A DNA stretch of 24,958 nucleotides. Source: CAYRGS01 sp964423875 (GTDB lineage: Bacteria > UBA8248 > JACPRG01 > G963555815). A program made the translations under genes and the position numbers. The notes under the pieces are model-generated. The model saw only the letters and a list, made by a program, of their open reading frames with translations. It was not told the origin of the DNA and did not search any database. Below are positions 1-8,988 of this stretch, piece by piece. The DNA is taken from positions 1 to 24,958 of the forward strand of contig CAYRGS010000052.1 in the NCBI GenBank assembly GCA_964423875.1, given 5' to 3'. The stretch's first letter is position 1. Every line of letters begins with the position of its first letter.

Positions 1-391
1 ACGGGTCGCCCAGGTCGTCACGCTTGTAATACCACTCGATGATGGGCCGGGAGAGCTCGCCTCCCTCCTCGAGCCCCATGCGCTTGGCCAAGCTGCCGGC
101 GACGAGGTTCCGCGCAACCATCTCGAGCGGGATGATCTCGAGACGCCGGACGAGCATTTCCCGGTCGCTGAGCTTCTCGATGAAATGGGTCCGGACGCCG
201 CGCGACTCCAAGTGCTGAAAGGCCAGCGTGGAGATGGTGTTGTTCATCACGCCCTTGTTGGCGATGGTCCCTCGCTTCTCGGCGTTGAAGGCGGTGGCGT
301 CGTCCTTGAAATACTGAATCACCTTGTCCGGCGCGTCCGTGGCGTACAGAATTTTCGCCTTGCCCTCATGCAGCTTTTCCCGTCTTTCCAC
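1..391 (-). CDS. purC: SAICAR synthetase PurC, N-terminal part (cut by window edge)
   Basis: Phosphoribosylaminoimidazole-succinocarboxamide synthase joins aspartate to CAIR using ATP in purine synthesis. About 130 residues are present. The N-terminal beta strands read EGKAKILYATDAPDKVIQYF, followed by the family's conserved run containing RRLEIIPLEMVARN and GSLAKRMG. I chose GTG at 391: an in-frame TAG, which is also the purB stop, lies just upstream, and a purine-rich AGGGGGAAG sits 8 bases before the GTG. TTG at 394 is the alternative. It follows purB by 15 bases, so the two are surely co-transcribed and translated in sequence. The 3' part, and possibly purS/purQ/purL, lie beyond position 1. 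Identity is seen directly from the motifs. Confidence 0.93.
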   Translation of the reverse strand, partial: MERREKLHEGKAKILYATDAPDKVIQYFKDDATAFNAEKRGTIANKGVMNNTISTLAFQHLESRGVRTHFIEKLSDREMLVRRLEIIPLEMVARNLVAGSLAKRMGLEEGGELSRPIIEWYYKRDDLGDP

Positions 392-406
392 CAAAGGGTC
401 TTCCCC

Positions 407-1726
<1,320 letters not shown>

Positions 1727-1759
1727 GGAAACTCCCGTTGAATCAAGCCGCGAGGGATC

Positions 1760-2536
1760 TCATCTCCTGAAAAGCCGCAAGACCCTGGGTTGATCTCTGC
1801 TTGCAACCTCGAACTTCGTGGCGTATCCGTTCAAGTGTTGAGCCGCCGCCCGACGGGCCAGGTCGGGGTGATTATTGGTTTCGCTTAAATGCGCGAGGAT
1901 GACCCCACCCAGCCCCCGGTGAGCAACGCTTTGCAAGAGCCCGCCTGCTTCCTCGTTCGACAGATGGCCTTTTGGACTCGTGATTCGCTTCTTCACCGCC
2001 CGTGTATAGGGTCCATTCGCCAGCATGGACGGGTCGTGGTTGAACTCCAATACCAGCCCATGGACACCGGAAAGCTCCGTTACAACCTCCTGCCGAACCT
2101 CCCCCATGTCCGTTGCTATTCCCACCCTGATTCCCCCGGCCTCCAGGATGAAGCCCACAGGTTCTTCCGCGTCATGAGGCGTCGGAAATGCCCGGACAGT
2201 CCAAGCGCCGACCTGGAAAGGTCGAATGGCGTGAAATGTCTCGACCCTGGAATCCGTCGTCCACTCGGGCTGCAAGGACAGCGCACGAAGCGTACCTGCG
2301 GTCATATAAGCGGGAAACGGGTATCGCTTCATCAAAACCGGCATGCCTTTGACATGATCGCTGTGCTCGTGGCTCACCAGGAGCGCCTGGATATTTTCCA
2401 TCGAGCCTCCAACGGCCGAAATTCGCTGCTCGATCTGGAGGCGGGAAATCCCTGCATCGATCAGCAAGGCATCCCCCCGCGACTCTAGATAAATGACGTT
2501 TCCGCTGCTGCCGCTGGCCAATACCGCGATTCGAAT
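1760..2536 (-). CDS. Metallo-beta-lactamase-fold hydrolase, WalJ/YycJ-like
   Basis: This is a metal-dependent hydrolase of the WalJ/YycJ group, probably an exonuclease-type enzyme acting on DNA; the exact role outside Firmicutes is uncertain. Metal ligands visible are SHEHSDH, TPHDAEEPVGF, ATDMG, EFNHD and HLSETNNH. The family begins with a beta strand R-I-x-V-L-A-S-G-S-S-G-N. That strand is encoded here only if translation starts upstream of the TTG at 2521. No ATG, GTG or TTG is available there, but ATT at 2536 stands 7 bases after GGAG of an AAAGGAGA ribosome site. The TTG has no ribosome site before it. I therefore propose an AUU start (258 residues); ATT at 2539 is also possible. The reading frame and stop are firm, and the start codon is inference. 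Confidence 0.85.
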   Translation of the reverse strand: MRIAVLASGSSGNVIYLESRGDALLIDAGISRLQIEQRISAVGGSMENIQALLVSHEHSDHVKGMPVLMKRYPFPAYMTAGTLRALSLQPEWTTDSRVETFHAIRPFQVGAWTVRAFPTPHDAEEPVGFILEAGGIRVGIATDMGEVRQEVVTELSGVHGLVLEFNHDPSMLANGPYTRAVKKRITSPKGHLSNEEAGGLLQSVAHRGLGGVILAHLSETNNHPDLARRAAAQHLNGYATKFEVASRDQPRVLRLFRR

Positions 2537-2566
2537 AATCCGTCTCCTTTGTTTCCGCCGGCCGTC

Positions 2567-3544
2567 TCAGGAAAGACGGTCCCGCACCATCGTATAGAGA
2601 AGCGGAAACAGGATCTCGTGGTGCCCGGTGATTTGAAATCCCCGTCCACCCGGAATCGTGGGACGCTCAACGACGTTTTCCCTCGGCCGGTAGTGCTGGA
2701 TCATGTCCAGGTTGGCCGTGACGATTCCGTGCGGTTTGCCCCCCAGGTTCCGGGCGATGTTGACGGCCTTCAGGAAAACCTCGGGCATGATAACAGCCGA
2801 GCCCAGGTTGAGGTACACCCCGCCGCCGTCCAGCCCTAGAACCGCTTCGGAGAAAACCTGAAAATCCCGGAAGGCGGCGAGGCCGAGGGCCGCTCCGTCA
2901 TGACCAGGGTGCATGTGAACGATGTCCGTCCCGATGGCTACGTGGAGGGTCGCGGGAATCCCGCGCGCGTACGCGGCCGCCAGCAAACTCAGATCCCGGT
3001 GGGGAAACGCCCCCTCCGCGATGTGCCGCCCCACCGCCTGACCCAATCCGCACCCTTCCCGGCCGGCCAGCGCGACGGCGTCCCAGTAGGCCCGTCCGGT
3101 CTCCTCGGCCATGCCGAAAGCGCCCTCGGGCAGCCCCTCGGCGACCTCCTCGGAGGTGTGTCCCTGCATGGCCATTTCGATGTCGTGAACGGCCAGCGCC
3201 CCACCGGCGGCCAGGGCGTTCACGAACCCGCGAATCATCAGGTCGATGATCAGGCGGCTCAACCCGACCTTGACGGGATGAGCGCCCATCCCGAGGATCA
3301 CCGAACGACCCCCGGAGACCGCGGCGGCCCAGGCGTCGGCCAGCGCCTTGATGTCGCTTCCCTTCAAGATCGACGGGATCAGGTCCTCAAGAGACCGGCC
3401 GGGGGGTGAGTACGCCTCGGGGTCGGCCAGAAGATCCTTTTGCACCTTGCTCCGCCGGGTCGTCAGGGGCGCCGTCTTCGCCCCGGAGAAGTCCATCGAC
3501 TTGTGCGGCCCCTTGCCGGAAGGTTCGGATATCGGACGGTTCAA
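2567..3544 (-). CDS. Deoxyhypusine synthase-like protein, function unknown
   Basis: The protein has 325 residues and resembles the bacterial deoxyhypusine-synthase-like group. Such proteins share a NAD-binding fold with eukaryotic and archaeal deoxyhypusine synthase. Visible conserved blocks are GMGAHPVKVGLSRLIIDLM, AVHDIEMAMQGHTSEEVAEG, IGTDIVHMHPGHDGAALG, GGGVYLNLGSAVIMPEVFLK and the C-terminal GFQITGHHEIL. True deoxyhypusine synthase modifies eIF5A, which bacteria lack, so the substrate is unknown. Some bacterial relatives make homospermidine, but I cannot assign that here. The TTG start overlaps the hldE TGA as TTGA, with purine-rich GGGGGAGG just before it, which suggests translational coupling. 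A later ATG (MDFSGAK) is an alternative start. Family assignment is from recognised motifs, not a search. Confidence 0.68.
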   Translation of the reverse strand: MNRPISEPSGKGPHKSMDFSGAKTAPLTTRRSKVQKDLLADPEAYSPPGRSLEDLIPSILKGSDIKALADAWAAAVSGGRSVILGMGAHPVKVGLSRLIIDLMIRGFVNALAAGGALAVHDIEMAMQGHTSEEVAEGLPEGAFGMAEETGRAYWDAVALAGREGCGLGQAVGRHIAEGAFPHRDLSLLAAAYARGIPATLHVAIGTDIVHMHPGHDGAALGLAAFRDFQVFSEAVLGLDGGGVYLNLGSAVIMPEVFLKAVNIARNLGGKPHGIVTANLDMIQHYRPRENVVERPTIPGGRGFQITGHHEILFPLLYTMVRDRLS

Positions 3545-5202
3545 CGCCTCCCCCCTCCCCCCGCCCCGCCCCCCCCGCCCCGCCGGATGGCTTCGACCCG
3601 CGAGGACGTAGAGAAACCGGGCAGCAGCGGGATCAACTCGACGCGGCCCCCGGCGCCCTCAACCAGGTCCCGCCCGACCACCTCGTCCAGCCGATAGTCG
3701 CCCCCCTTGACCAGAACGTCGGGCCGCAGCGCCCGGATGAGGCGGAGCGGCGTCTGCTCGGCGAAGATGGACACGTAATCCACAAACCGGAGGGAGACCA
3801 GCATCTCGGCCCGCTCGTCCTCGCCGATGAGGGGCCGGCCCGTCCCCTTGAGCCTCCGGACGGAGGCGTCATCGTTCAACCCCACGACGAGCAGGTCTCC
3901 CCGCGCCCGGGCGCGCTGCAACAGATGAAGGTGGCCGGTGTGCATCATGTCGAAGCATCCGTTGGTGAACACCACCCGGTCGCCCCGGGCCCGGGCTTCG
4001 GCCAACCGCCTCTTGAGCGCGTCGCGCGAGAGGATCTTCAAGCCCGACGCGGAAAGCCCCCCGCCCATGACGCGGGCCAGGGCTTCGGGCTCCACGACCG
4101 CGGTCCCGACCATCCCGACGACGATCCCCGCCGCGGCGTTCGCGAGGCGCGCCGCGTCCGCCATGGAAGACCCGCCGAAGGCGGCCATNNNNNNNNNNNN
4201 NNNNNNNNNNNNNNNNNNNNNNNNNNNNNNNNNNNNNNCCGCCCCTGTGACATCATAAACCTGGTGGGTCTGCGACACGGGGACATGCGTCTTTCGGGGC
4301 CTCGCGACCCCGGCTTCGAACAGGTCCATGCCCTCCGCGCCCCGCGTAACGAGAAGCGCCCGGACGCCCGTTCTCCCCATCAGCCAACGGGCGCGTCTGT
4401 CCAGATCGGGCCCGCCATCCTCGCGGCCGGCCGTCTCGCGGGTCGCCTCGATCAATTCCCGGGCGTTGGGCGTCAGGATGTCCGCCCTCCGGTGCCTCGT
4501 GAAGTCCCNNNNNNNNNNGGTCAGCAGCGTGGCTCCCCGGTAGCGCCCGAAGTCCCGCCCTTTCGGGTCCACGAGGACAAAGGGGCGGCCCTTGTCGGAG
4601 CGTTTCTTCTTCGCCGCGGCCGAGACGCCGAAGACCGCCGCCAGCACCCCCTTGCCCAACACCCCCTTGGCGTAATCGGAGCAGATGATCCCCGAAGCGC
4701 CGCGTCCGAGACGCCGGACACTCGCCGCCACGCGCCGCTCCTCATCCGCCCCGAGGGGAAGGACCCGCTCCCGGTCTATCCGGAGGATGTGCTGTCCGCG
4801 CGCGATGACCCGCGTCTTCTGGCTGGTGGGCCGGCCGGCGACGGCCAGGACGCCCGAGGTGTCCACGCCCTTCTTGCGCAGGCGCCCGACCAGCCTTCTT
4901 CCCGGCGCGTCCTTGCCGACAACGCCGATCAACCGGACGCGGCAGCCCAAAGAGGCCAGGTTCAAGGCGACATTGGCGGCCCCGCCCGGCGCGTCCGCCT
5001 CCCGCTCCCACCGGAGCACCTGGACCGGGGCCTCGGGTGACACCCGGTCCACCTCCCCCCAGACGAAGTGGTCGTACAGGATGTCTCCGACGACGACCAC
5101 CGGCCCCAACCGGCCGGCGTCAAGCAGCGCGGGGGCTCCCTTGGACCGGCGGCCGGAGGGACGCGCGGACGCGCGGGATCGGCCCGCGCCCCGGCTAGCC
5201 AC
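3541..5202 (-). CDS. hldE: Bifunctional heptose-7-phosphate kinase / heptose-1-phosphate adenylyltransferase (with two assembly gaps)
   Basis: HldE phosphorylates D-glycero-D-manno-heptose 7-phosphate at C1 and later adenylylates heptose 1-phosphate, feeding ADP-heptose into the lipopolysaccharide core. A PfkB-type kinase domain spans about residues 35-370 (VVVGDILYDHFVWG, PGGAANVALNLASLG, DVTGA before the gap). The nucleotidyltransferase domain follows, with FTNGCFDMMHTGH near residues 410-422. I chose GTG at 5202: AAAGGAAA sits just upstream and the gene then overlaps the gmhA stop by 8 bases. A longer frame to 5325 only adds out-of-frame gmhA sequence. The first 35 residues are basic and low-complexity. 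N gaps fall at residues about 228-231 and 321-338, the second hiding the catalytic GAGD loop. Nominal length is 553 residues against about 477 in E. coli. Confidence 0.92.
   Translation of the reverse strand: MASRGAGRSRASARPSGRRSKGAPALLDAGRLGPVVVVGDILYDHFVWGEVDRVSPEAPVQVLRWEREADAPGGAANVALNLASLGCRVRLIGVVGKDAPGRRLVGRLRKKGVDTSGVLAVAGRPTSQKTRVIARGQHILRIDRERVLPLGADEERRVAASVRRLGRGASGIICSDYAKGVLGKGVLAAVFGVSAAAKKKRSDKGRPFVLVDPKGRDFGRYRGATLLTXXXXDFTRHRRADILTPNARELIEATRETAGREDGGPDLDRRARWLMGRTGVRALLVTRGAEGMDLFEAGVARPRKTHVPVSQTHQVYDVTGAXXXXXXXXXXXXXXXXXMAAFGGSSMADAARLANAAAGIVVGMVGTAVVEPEALARVMGGGLSASGLKILSRDALKRRLAEARARGDRVVFTNGCFDMMHTGHLHLLQRARARGDLLVVGLNDDASVRRLKGTGRPLIGEDERAEMLVSLRFVDYVSIFAEQTPLRLIRALRPDVLVKGGDYRLDEVVGRDLVEGAGGRVELIPLLPGFSTSSRVEAIRRGGGGGAGGGGRR
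4189..4238. other. Assembly gap, 50 N, inside hldE
   Basis: Fifty N lie between codons for DVTGA and MAAFGG. By comparison with the family the missing piece should hold the catalytic GAGD loop of the PfkB-type kinase and only about ten residues, so the N count is probably a nominal value. Confidence 0.99.
4509..4518. other. Assembly gap, 10 N, inside hldE
   Basis: Ten N separate two stretches that encode nearly the same HldE segment (RDFGRYRGATLLT and DFTRHRRADILTPN). The join is suspect; see the finding. Confidence 0.99.
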
Positions 5203-5863
5203 GCGCGCTTTCCTTTTTCCCCGCCGCAGATCCTCCGGGGGACGTCTTACCTTGCTTCCGTCCGGCCCGGGGCGCCCTGAGGCGACGGTCGACCTCTTCG
5301 CAAAGAACGTGAAGCAGGAATCCATGTGCTTCTTGAATCAAGGGGACCTCGGCGCCGGGCACGATCAAGGCAGTATCGGCCGCACGCTTCGCCCTTCCCC
5401 CGGCCCCGCCCAGGAAGGCCGCCGTATGCGCCCCACGCTTCCCGGCCGCGCGAAGGCCGCGGATCACGTTTTCGGAGCCGCCGGTCGTGCTGATGCCGAT
5501 GGCCACGTCCCCCGGCAGGGTCAGGGCATCGATCTGGCGCTCGAAGATCCGCTCAAAGCCGTAGTCGTTGCCGATGGCCGTCAGGATGGAGGAGTCGGTC
5601 GTCAAGGCGATGGCGGGCAAGGGGTTCCGCTCGGTGAGGAAGCGACCCACCCATTCGGCGGCGACGTGCTGGGCGGCGGCGGCGCTGCCCCCGTTTCCGA
5701 ACAGCAGGACCTTTCGGTCGCGGGCCATGGCTCGGGCGACGACGTCAGACAATCGATCCAACTGGTTTCCCAAATCGCCCTGCCGGAGGTTTTCAAAGAG
5801 GGTGATCCGGCGGGCAAGGGCGTGAACCCAGAAATCCGGTCCGGGAGGATTCTTTTCGGTCAT
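5195..5863 (-). CDS. gmhA: Phosphoheptose (sedoheptulose 7-phosphate) isomerase
   Basis: GmhA converts sedoheptulose 7-phosphate to D-glycero-D-manno-heptose 7-phosphate, the first step toward ADP-heptose. The SIS-domain protein has the phosphate-binding stretch FGNGGSAAAAQHVAAEW, the LTTDSSILTAIGNDYGFE block, the ISTTGGSENVIRG loop and the C-terminal active-site stretch IQEAHGFLLHVLCEE. At 222 residues it is about 30 longer than E. coli GmhA (192), mostly a basic tail (RAPRAGRKQGKTSPGG onward) of no recognised function. The ATG at 5863 is accepted although its ribosome site is weak (GGAATTTGATTC). It overlaps hldE by 8 bases, so consecutive pathway enzymes are coupled. The phosphatase GmhB and the epimerase HldD are not in the window. 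Confidence 0.94.
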   Translation of the reverse strand: MTEKNPPGPDFWVHALARRITLFENLRQGDLGNQLDRLSDVVARAMARDRKVLLFGNGGSAAAAQHVAAEWVGRFLTERNPLPAIALTTDSSILTAIGNDYGFERIFERQIDALTLPGDVAIGISTTGGSENVIRGLRAAGKRGAHTAAFLGGAGGRAKRAADTALIVPGAEVPLIQEAHGFLLHVLCEEVDRRLRAPRAGRKQGKTSPGGSAAGKKESARG

Positions 5864-5931
5864 GAATCAAATTCCAAACCCAAGGCCCTTCGCGTTGGGC
5901 GGCATTCGGACGCCTCCCGGTCTCACCTCCC

Positions 5932-6633
5932 TCACCAGTCCCCCTGGTCCGCGAAGCTGTAATAATCGCCTTCCCCGACGATAATGTGGTCCAGAACACG
6001 GATGCCGAGGAGATCGCCCGTCTCTTTCAGCCGCCGGGTCAGCCGGCGGTCCGCCTCGCTGGGGGCGGGGTCTCCACTCGGATGGTTGTGGGCGAAAACC
6101 ACGGCGGCGGCCGATTCTTTAACCGCGGGCGCGAACGCCTCCCGGGGATGGACGACGCTCTCATTCAACGACCCCAGCGAAATCGTCTCGACCTTCAACA
6201 GATGATTTTTCGTGCTCAACAGCGCCACCTGGAAGAGCTCCTTCTGCCGGGTACGCAGGCGGGGCGCGAAGTAGGCCGCCGCCTCCTCGGAGAAGCCGAG
6301 CGCGCGGTCCTTCTCCCCTCCGGCGAGGAAGCGCCGCCCCAGCTCCAGCGCGGCCTTGACCTGGGCCGCCTTGGCGGGGCCGATGCCCCGGATCGAGCAG
6401 ATGTCGTTCACACCGGCCTTCTCGATCCCCCGAAGATCCTCGAACCGGTAGAGCAGGGAGCGCGCTAAATCCAGCGCGCTGCCGCTGCCGGTTCGGAGGG
6501 TGATCGCCAGAAGCTCCACGTCGCCCATCTCCTCCGCACCCCGGGCCAGAAGCCGCTCCCGGGGACGCGCCTGCTCGGGCCATTCCCGGATGGAGGTCGG
6601 ATAGGGCTTCGCGGCATCCGGCGGGCGCATCAT
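5932..6633 (-). CDS. radC: RadC-family JAMM/MPN+ protein
   Basis: RadC proteins carry an N-terminal helix-hairpin-helix region and a JAMM metalloprotease-like domain; their cellular role is unsettled and the old DNA-repair assignment has been doubted. Both parts are visible. The first holds GIGPAKAAQVKAALELGRR (near residue 80). The metal motif HNHPSGDPAPSEAD lies near residues 176-189. At 233 residues the length is normal. Two adjacent ATG codons (6633 and 6630) follow GGGAG at 5 or 8 bases, so the start is uncertain by one residue. It sits 44 bases after the UDP-glucuronate decarboxylase and 68 before gmhA, an unrelated gene carried within the sugar run. Confidence 0.95.
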   Translation of the reverse strand: MMRPPDAAKPYPTSIREWPEQARPRERLLARGAEEMGDVELLAITLRTGSGSALDLARSLLYRFEDLRGIEKAGVNDICSIRGIGPAKAAQVKAALELGRRFLAGGEKDRALGFSEEAAAYFAPRLRTRQKELFQVALLSTKNHLLKVETISLGSLNESVVHPREAFAPAVKESAAAVVFAHNHPSGDPAPSEADRRLTRRLKETGDLLGIRVLDHIIVGEGDYYSFADQGDW

Positions 6634-6677
6634 GATCGCTCCCTTCCCTCCTCCCCCCGCCGGTCCTCGGCGGCGCG

Positions 6678-7619
6678 TCAGGAAGACACCTTTCGCCGGA
6701 AATGCTCCAGCGTGTCGCGCAGGCCCTCGTCGAGGGGCACGGCGGGCTGCCAGCCCAAAATCTCCCGGGCCCGCGAGATGTCCGGCTGGCGCACCTTCGG
6801 GTCATCCTCCGGGAGGGGCTTGATCTCGATTACGCTCCGGCTTCCGGTCACCTCGATGATCACCCGCGCCAGCTCCCCGATGGTGATCTCGTTGGGGTTT
6901 CCGAGGTTGACCGGCTCGGCGCAGTCCGAGCGCGAGAGCCGGACGATCCCCTCGATCAGGTCCGAGATGTAACAAAAGCTCCGGGTTTGGCTTCCGTCGC
7001 CGAAAACCGTGATGGGCTCGTTTCGGAGGGCCTGCGTCAGGAAGGTGGGGACGGCCCGCCCGTCCTGAAGCCGCATCCGGGGGCCGTAGGTGTTGAAGAT
7101 GCGGGGGATGCGGGTCTTGAGCGAGTGAAACCGGTGGTAGGCCATCACGAGGGCTTCGCCGTAACGCTTGGCCTCGTCGTACACCCCCCGGGGGCCGATG
7201 GGGTTCACGTTACCCCAGTAATCCTCCTTTTGGGGGTGAACGAGCGGGTCGCCGTAGACCTCGGACGTGGAGGCCAGGGTGAGCACGGCCCCTTTCGCCT
7301 TGGCGAGCCCGAGGGCGTTCAAGGTCCCGAGGGCCCCGACCTTGAGGGTCTGAATCGGATATTCCAGGTAATCGACGGGGCTGGCGGGCGAGGCGAAGTG
7401 ATAGACATAATCCAACTTGCCCGGGACGGCCAGGAAGTGGGTGACGTCATACTTGATCATGTGGAACCGGCCGCTCGAAAGGTGGGAGACGTTTTCGTCG
7501 TTCCCGGTCAGCAGGTTGTCCATGCAGATCACTTCGTGGCCGTCGGCCAACAGGCGCTCGCACAGATGGGACCCGAGAAAGCCGGCCCCCCCCGTGACCA
7601 GGCGCCGTGGAGGCGCCAT
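6678..7619 (-). CDS. uxs: UDP-glucuronate decarboxylase (UDP-xylose synthase)
   Basis: This extended short-chain dehydrogenase converts UDP-glucuronate to UDP-xylose with tightly bound NAD. Visible are the nucleotide-binding VTGGAGFLGSHLCERL at the N-terminus, DNLLTGNDENVSHL, the catalytic STSEVYG and YDEAK (YxxxK) pair, and the substrate-binding RIFNTYGPRM. The real start is ATG at 7619, which overlaps the ugd stop as TGATG. A longer frame to 7817 only reads through the end of ugd. The product is 313 residues, typical of soluble bacterial forms without a membrane anchor. Placement directly after ugd means substrate supply and decarboxylation are translated together. UDP-xylose would serve a surface glycan; no glycosyltransferase is in the window to say which. 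Confidence 0.93.
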   Translation of the reverse strand: MAPPRRLVTGGAGFLGSHLCERLLADGHEVICMDNLLTGNDENVSHLSSGRFHMIKYDVTHFLAVPGKLDYVYHFASPASPVDYLEYPIQTLKVGALGTLNALGLAKAKGAVLTLASTSEVYGDPLVHPQKEDYWGNVNPIGPRGVYDEAKRYGEALVMAYHRFHSLKTRIPRIFNTYGPRMRLQDGRAVPTFLTQALRNEPITVFGDGSQTRSFCYISDLIEGIVRLSRSDCAEPVNLGNPNEITIGELARVIIEVTGSRSVIEIKPLPEDDPKVRQPDISRAREILGWQPAVPLDEGLRDTLEHFRRKVSS

Positions 7620-8911
7620 CAGGCTTTCCCCATGCAGTGGTATTCGAACCCGAGCCTCTTCGTCCGCTCCACGTCGTAGATGTTGCGTCCGTCGAAAATT
7701 AGGGGCCGGGCCATCAGCTCTTTGAGGCGGACCAGGTTCAGCTGGCGGAACTCCCGCCATTCGGTCACGACCACGAGGGCGTCCGCCCCCTCGGCCGCGG
7801 CATAGGCGCTGGGGCAAAACTCCACCCCGTTTAGGATGGACCGGGCGTTGTCCATCGCCACCGGATCATACGCTTTGACCTTGGCGCCTTCTTCAAGAAG
7901 CGCCCGGATGACCTCGACCGACTTGGCGTCGCGCATGTCGTCGGTGTTGTCCTTGAAGGCCAGGCCCAGAACGCCCACGACTTTTCCCTTCAGACTCCCC
8001 ATGCTCTTGCGGATGATGTCGAGCAGGTGCGGCGCGCGCTCCCGGTTGACAAAAAGCACTTCCTTGAGCAGTTTGAAATCGTATCCGAGCTCCCCGGACT
8101 TGTGGACGAAGGACTCGACGTCTTTCGGGAAGCACGACCCGCCGAACCCGAGTCCGGGATAGAGGAACCCCCGGCCGATGCGGGAGTCGTACCCCATGCC
8201 CTTGGCCACGTCGTCCACGTTCGCCCCGGCCTGCTCGCAGACGTTCGCCACGGCGTTGATGAAGGAGATCTTCATGGCCAGGAAGGCGTTGCTGGCGTAT
8301 TTGATGATCTCCGCGCTCGGCACGTCGGTGATGAGCATCGGGCGCTCGAGGGGCGCGTAGAGCTCGAGCAGCCTCATGGCGACGGTCTTGTTGGGCGCGC
8401 CGATGACGATCCGGTCCGGCGCCAGGGTGTCCTGGATGGCCGAGCCCTCGCGCAGGAACTCGGGATTCGATACGACGTCGAACCGCACGGACTTGCGCTT
8501 GTAGCGCTCGATGATGTCGGAAACCAAGGCCCCGGTCCCGACCGGGACGGTGCTCTTGTTGACGATGACCTTGTAATCGTCGATGGCGTGGGCGATGGCC
8601 GCGGCGGCGCTCTCTACATAGGAGAGATCGGTCTCGCCGTCGTCCTTGGGTGGCGTGCCGACACAGATGAAGATCAACTCCGACTCGCGGACCAGCCGGT
8701 GCACATCCATCGTAAAGGTCAGGCGGCCGCCCTCCACGTTGCGGTGGATCATCTCATCCAAGCCGGTCTCGTAGATCGGCACCTCGCCCCGGTTCAACAG
8801 CTCGACCTTGTCCTCGTCGATATCGGCGCAGATCACATCGTTTCCGAGGTCCGCGAAAACCGCGCCCGTCACGAGGCCCACATAGCCGATCCCGATCACT
8901 CCGATTTCCAT
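7619..8911 (-). CDS. ugd: UDP-glucose 6-dehydrogenase
   Basis: Ugd oxidises UDP-glucose to UDP-glucuronate with two NAD. The N-terminal Rossmann motif is GIGYVGLVTGAVFADLG. Other family blocks are STVPVGTG, SNPEFLREGSAI, PDRIVIG, KYASNAFLAMKISFIN and the catalytic-cysteine motif GFGGSCFPKD. The C-terminal half carries VLGLAFKDNTDDMRDAKS. It is 430 residues, normal length. The ATG at 8911 gives the canonical N-terminus MEIGVIGIGYVG. The ribosome site cannot be seen because a 10-N gap begins 8 bases upstream. It overlaps the decarboxylase gene by one base. The rhamnose genes precede it across the gap, so co-transcription with them is likely but not proven. Confidence 0.97.
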   Translation of the reverse strand: MEIGVIGIGYVGLVTGAVFADLGNDVICADIDEDKVELLNRGEVPIYETGLDEMIHRNVEGGRLTFTMDVHRLVRESELIFICVGTPPKDDGETDLSYVESAAAAIAHAIDDYKVIVNKSTVPVGTGALVSDIIERYKRKSVRFDVVSNPEFLREGSAIQDTLAPDRIVIGAPNKTVAMRLLELYAPLERPMLITDVPSAEIIKYASNAFLAMKISFINAVANVCEQAGANVDDVAKGMGYDSRIGRGFLYPGLGFGGSCFPKDVESFVHKSGELGYDFKLLKEVLFVNRERAPHLLDIIRKSMGSLKGKVVGVLGLAFKDNTDDMRDAKSVEVIRALLEEGAKVKAYDPVAMDNARSILNGVEFCPSAYAAAEGADALVVVTEWREFRQLNLVRLKELMARPLIFDGRNIYDVERTKRLGFEYHCMGKA

Positions 8912-8919
8912 TCAAAAAG

Positions 8920-8929
8920 NNNNNNNNNN
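8920..8929. other. Assembly gap, 10 N, upstream of ugd
   Basis: Ten N lie between rfbD and ugd, exactly where the ugd ribosome site should be. It leaves open whether the rhamnose genes and ugd are truly adjacent. Confidence 0.99.
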
Positions 8930-8988
8930 GCCCTCCAGAGATGAGCTCGCCTCTCGATCGCAGCTCCCAGAAAATGATTCCCCGGCAT

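Noticed and set aside
3406..5040. Long plus-strand open frame opposite hldE
   Set aside because: Low-complexity Pro/Arg/Gly translation, spans both N gaps, antisense to a clear HldE; typical GC-rich shadow.
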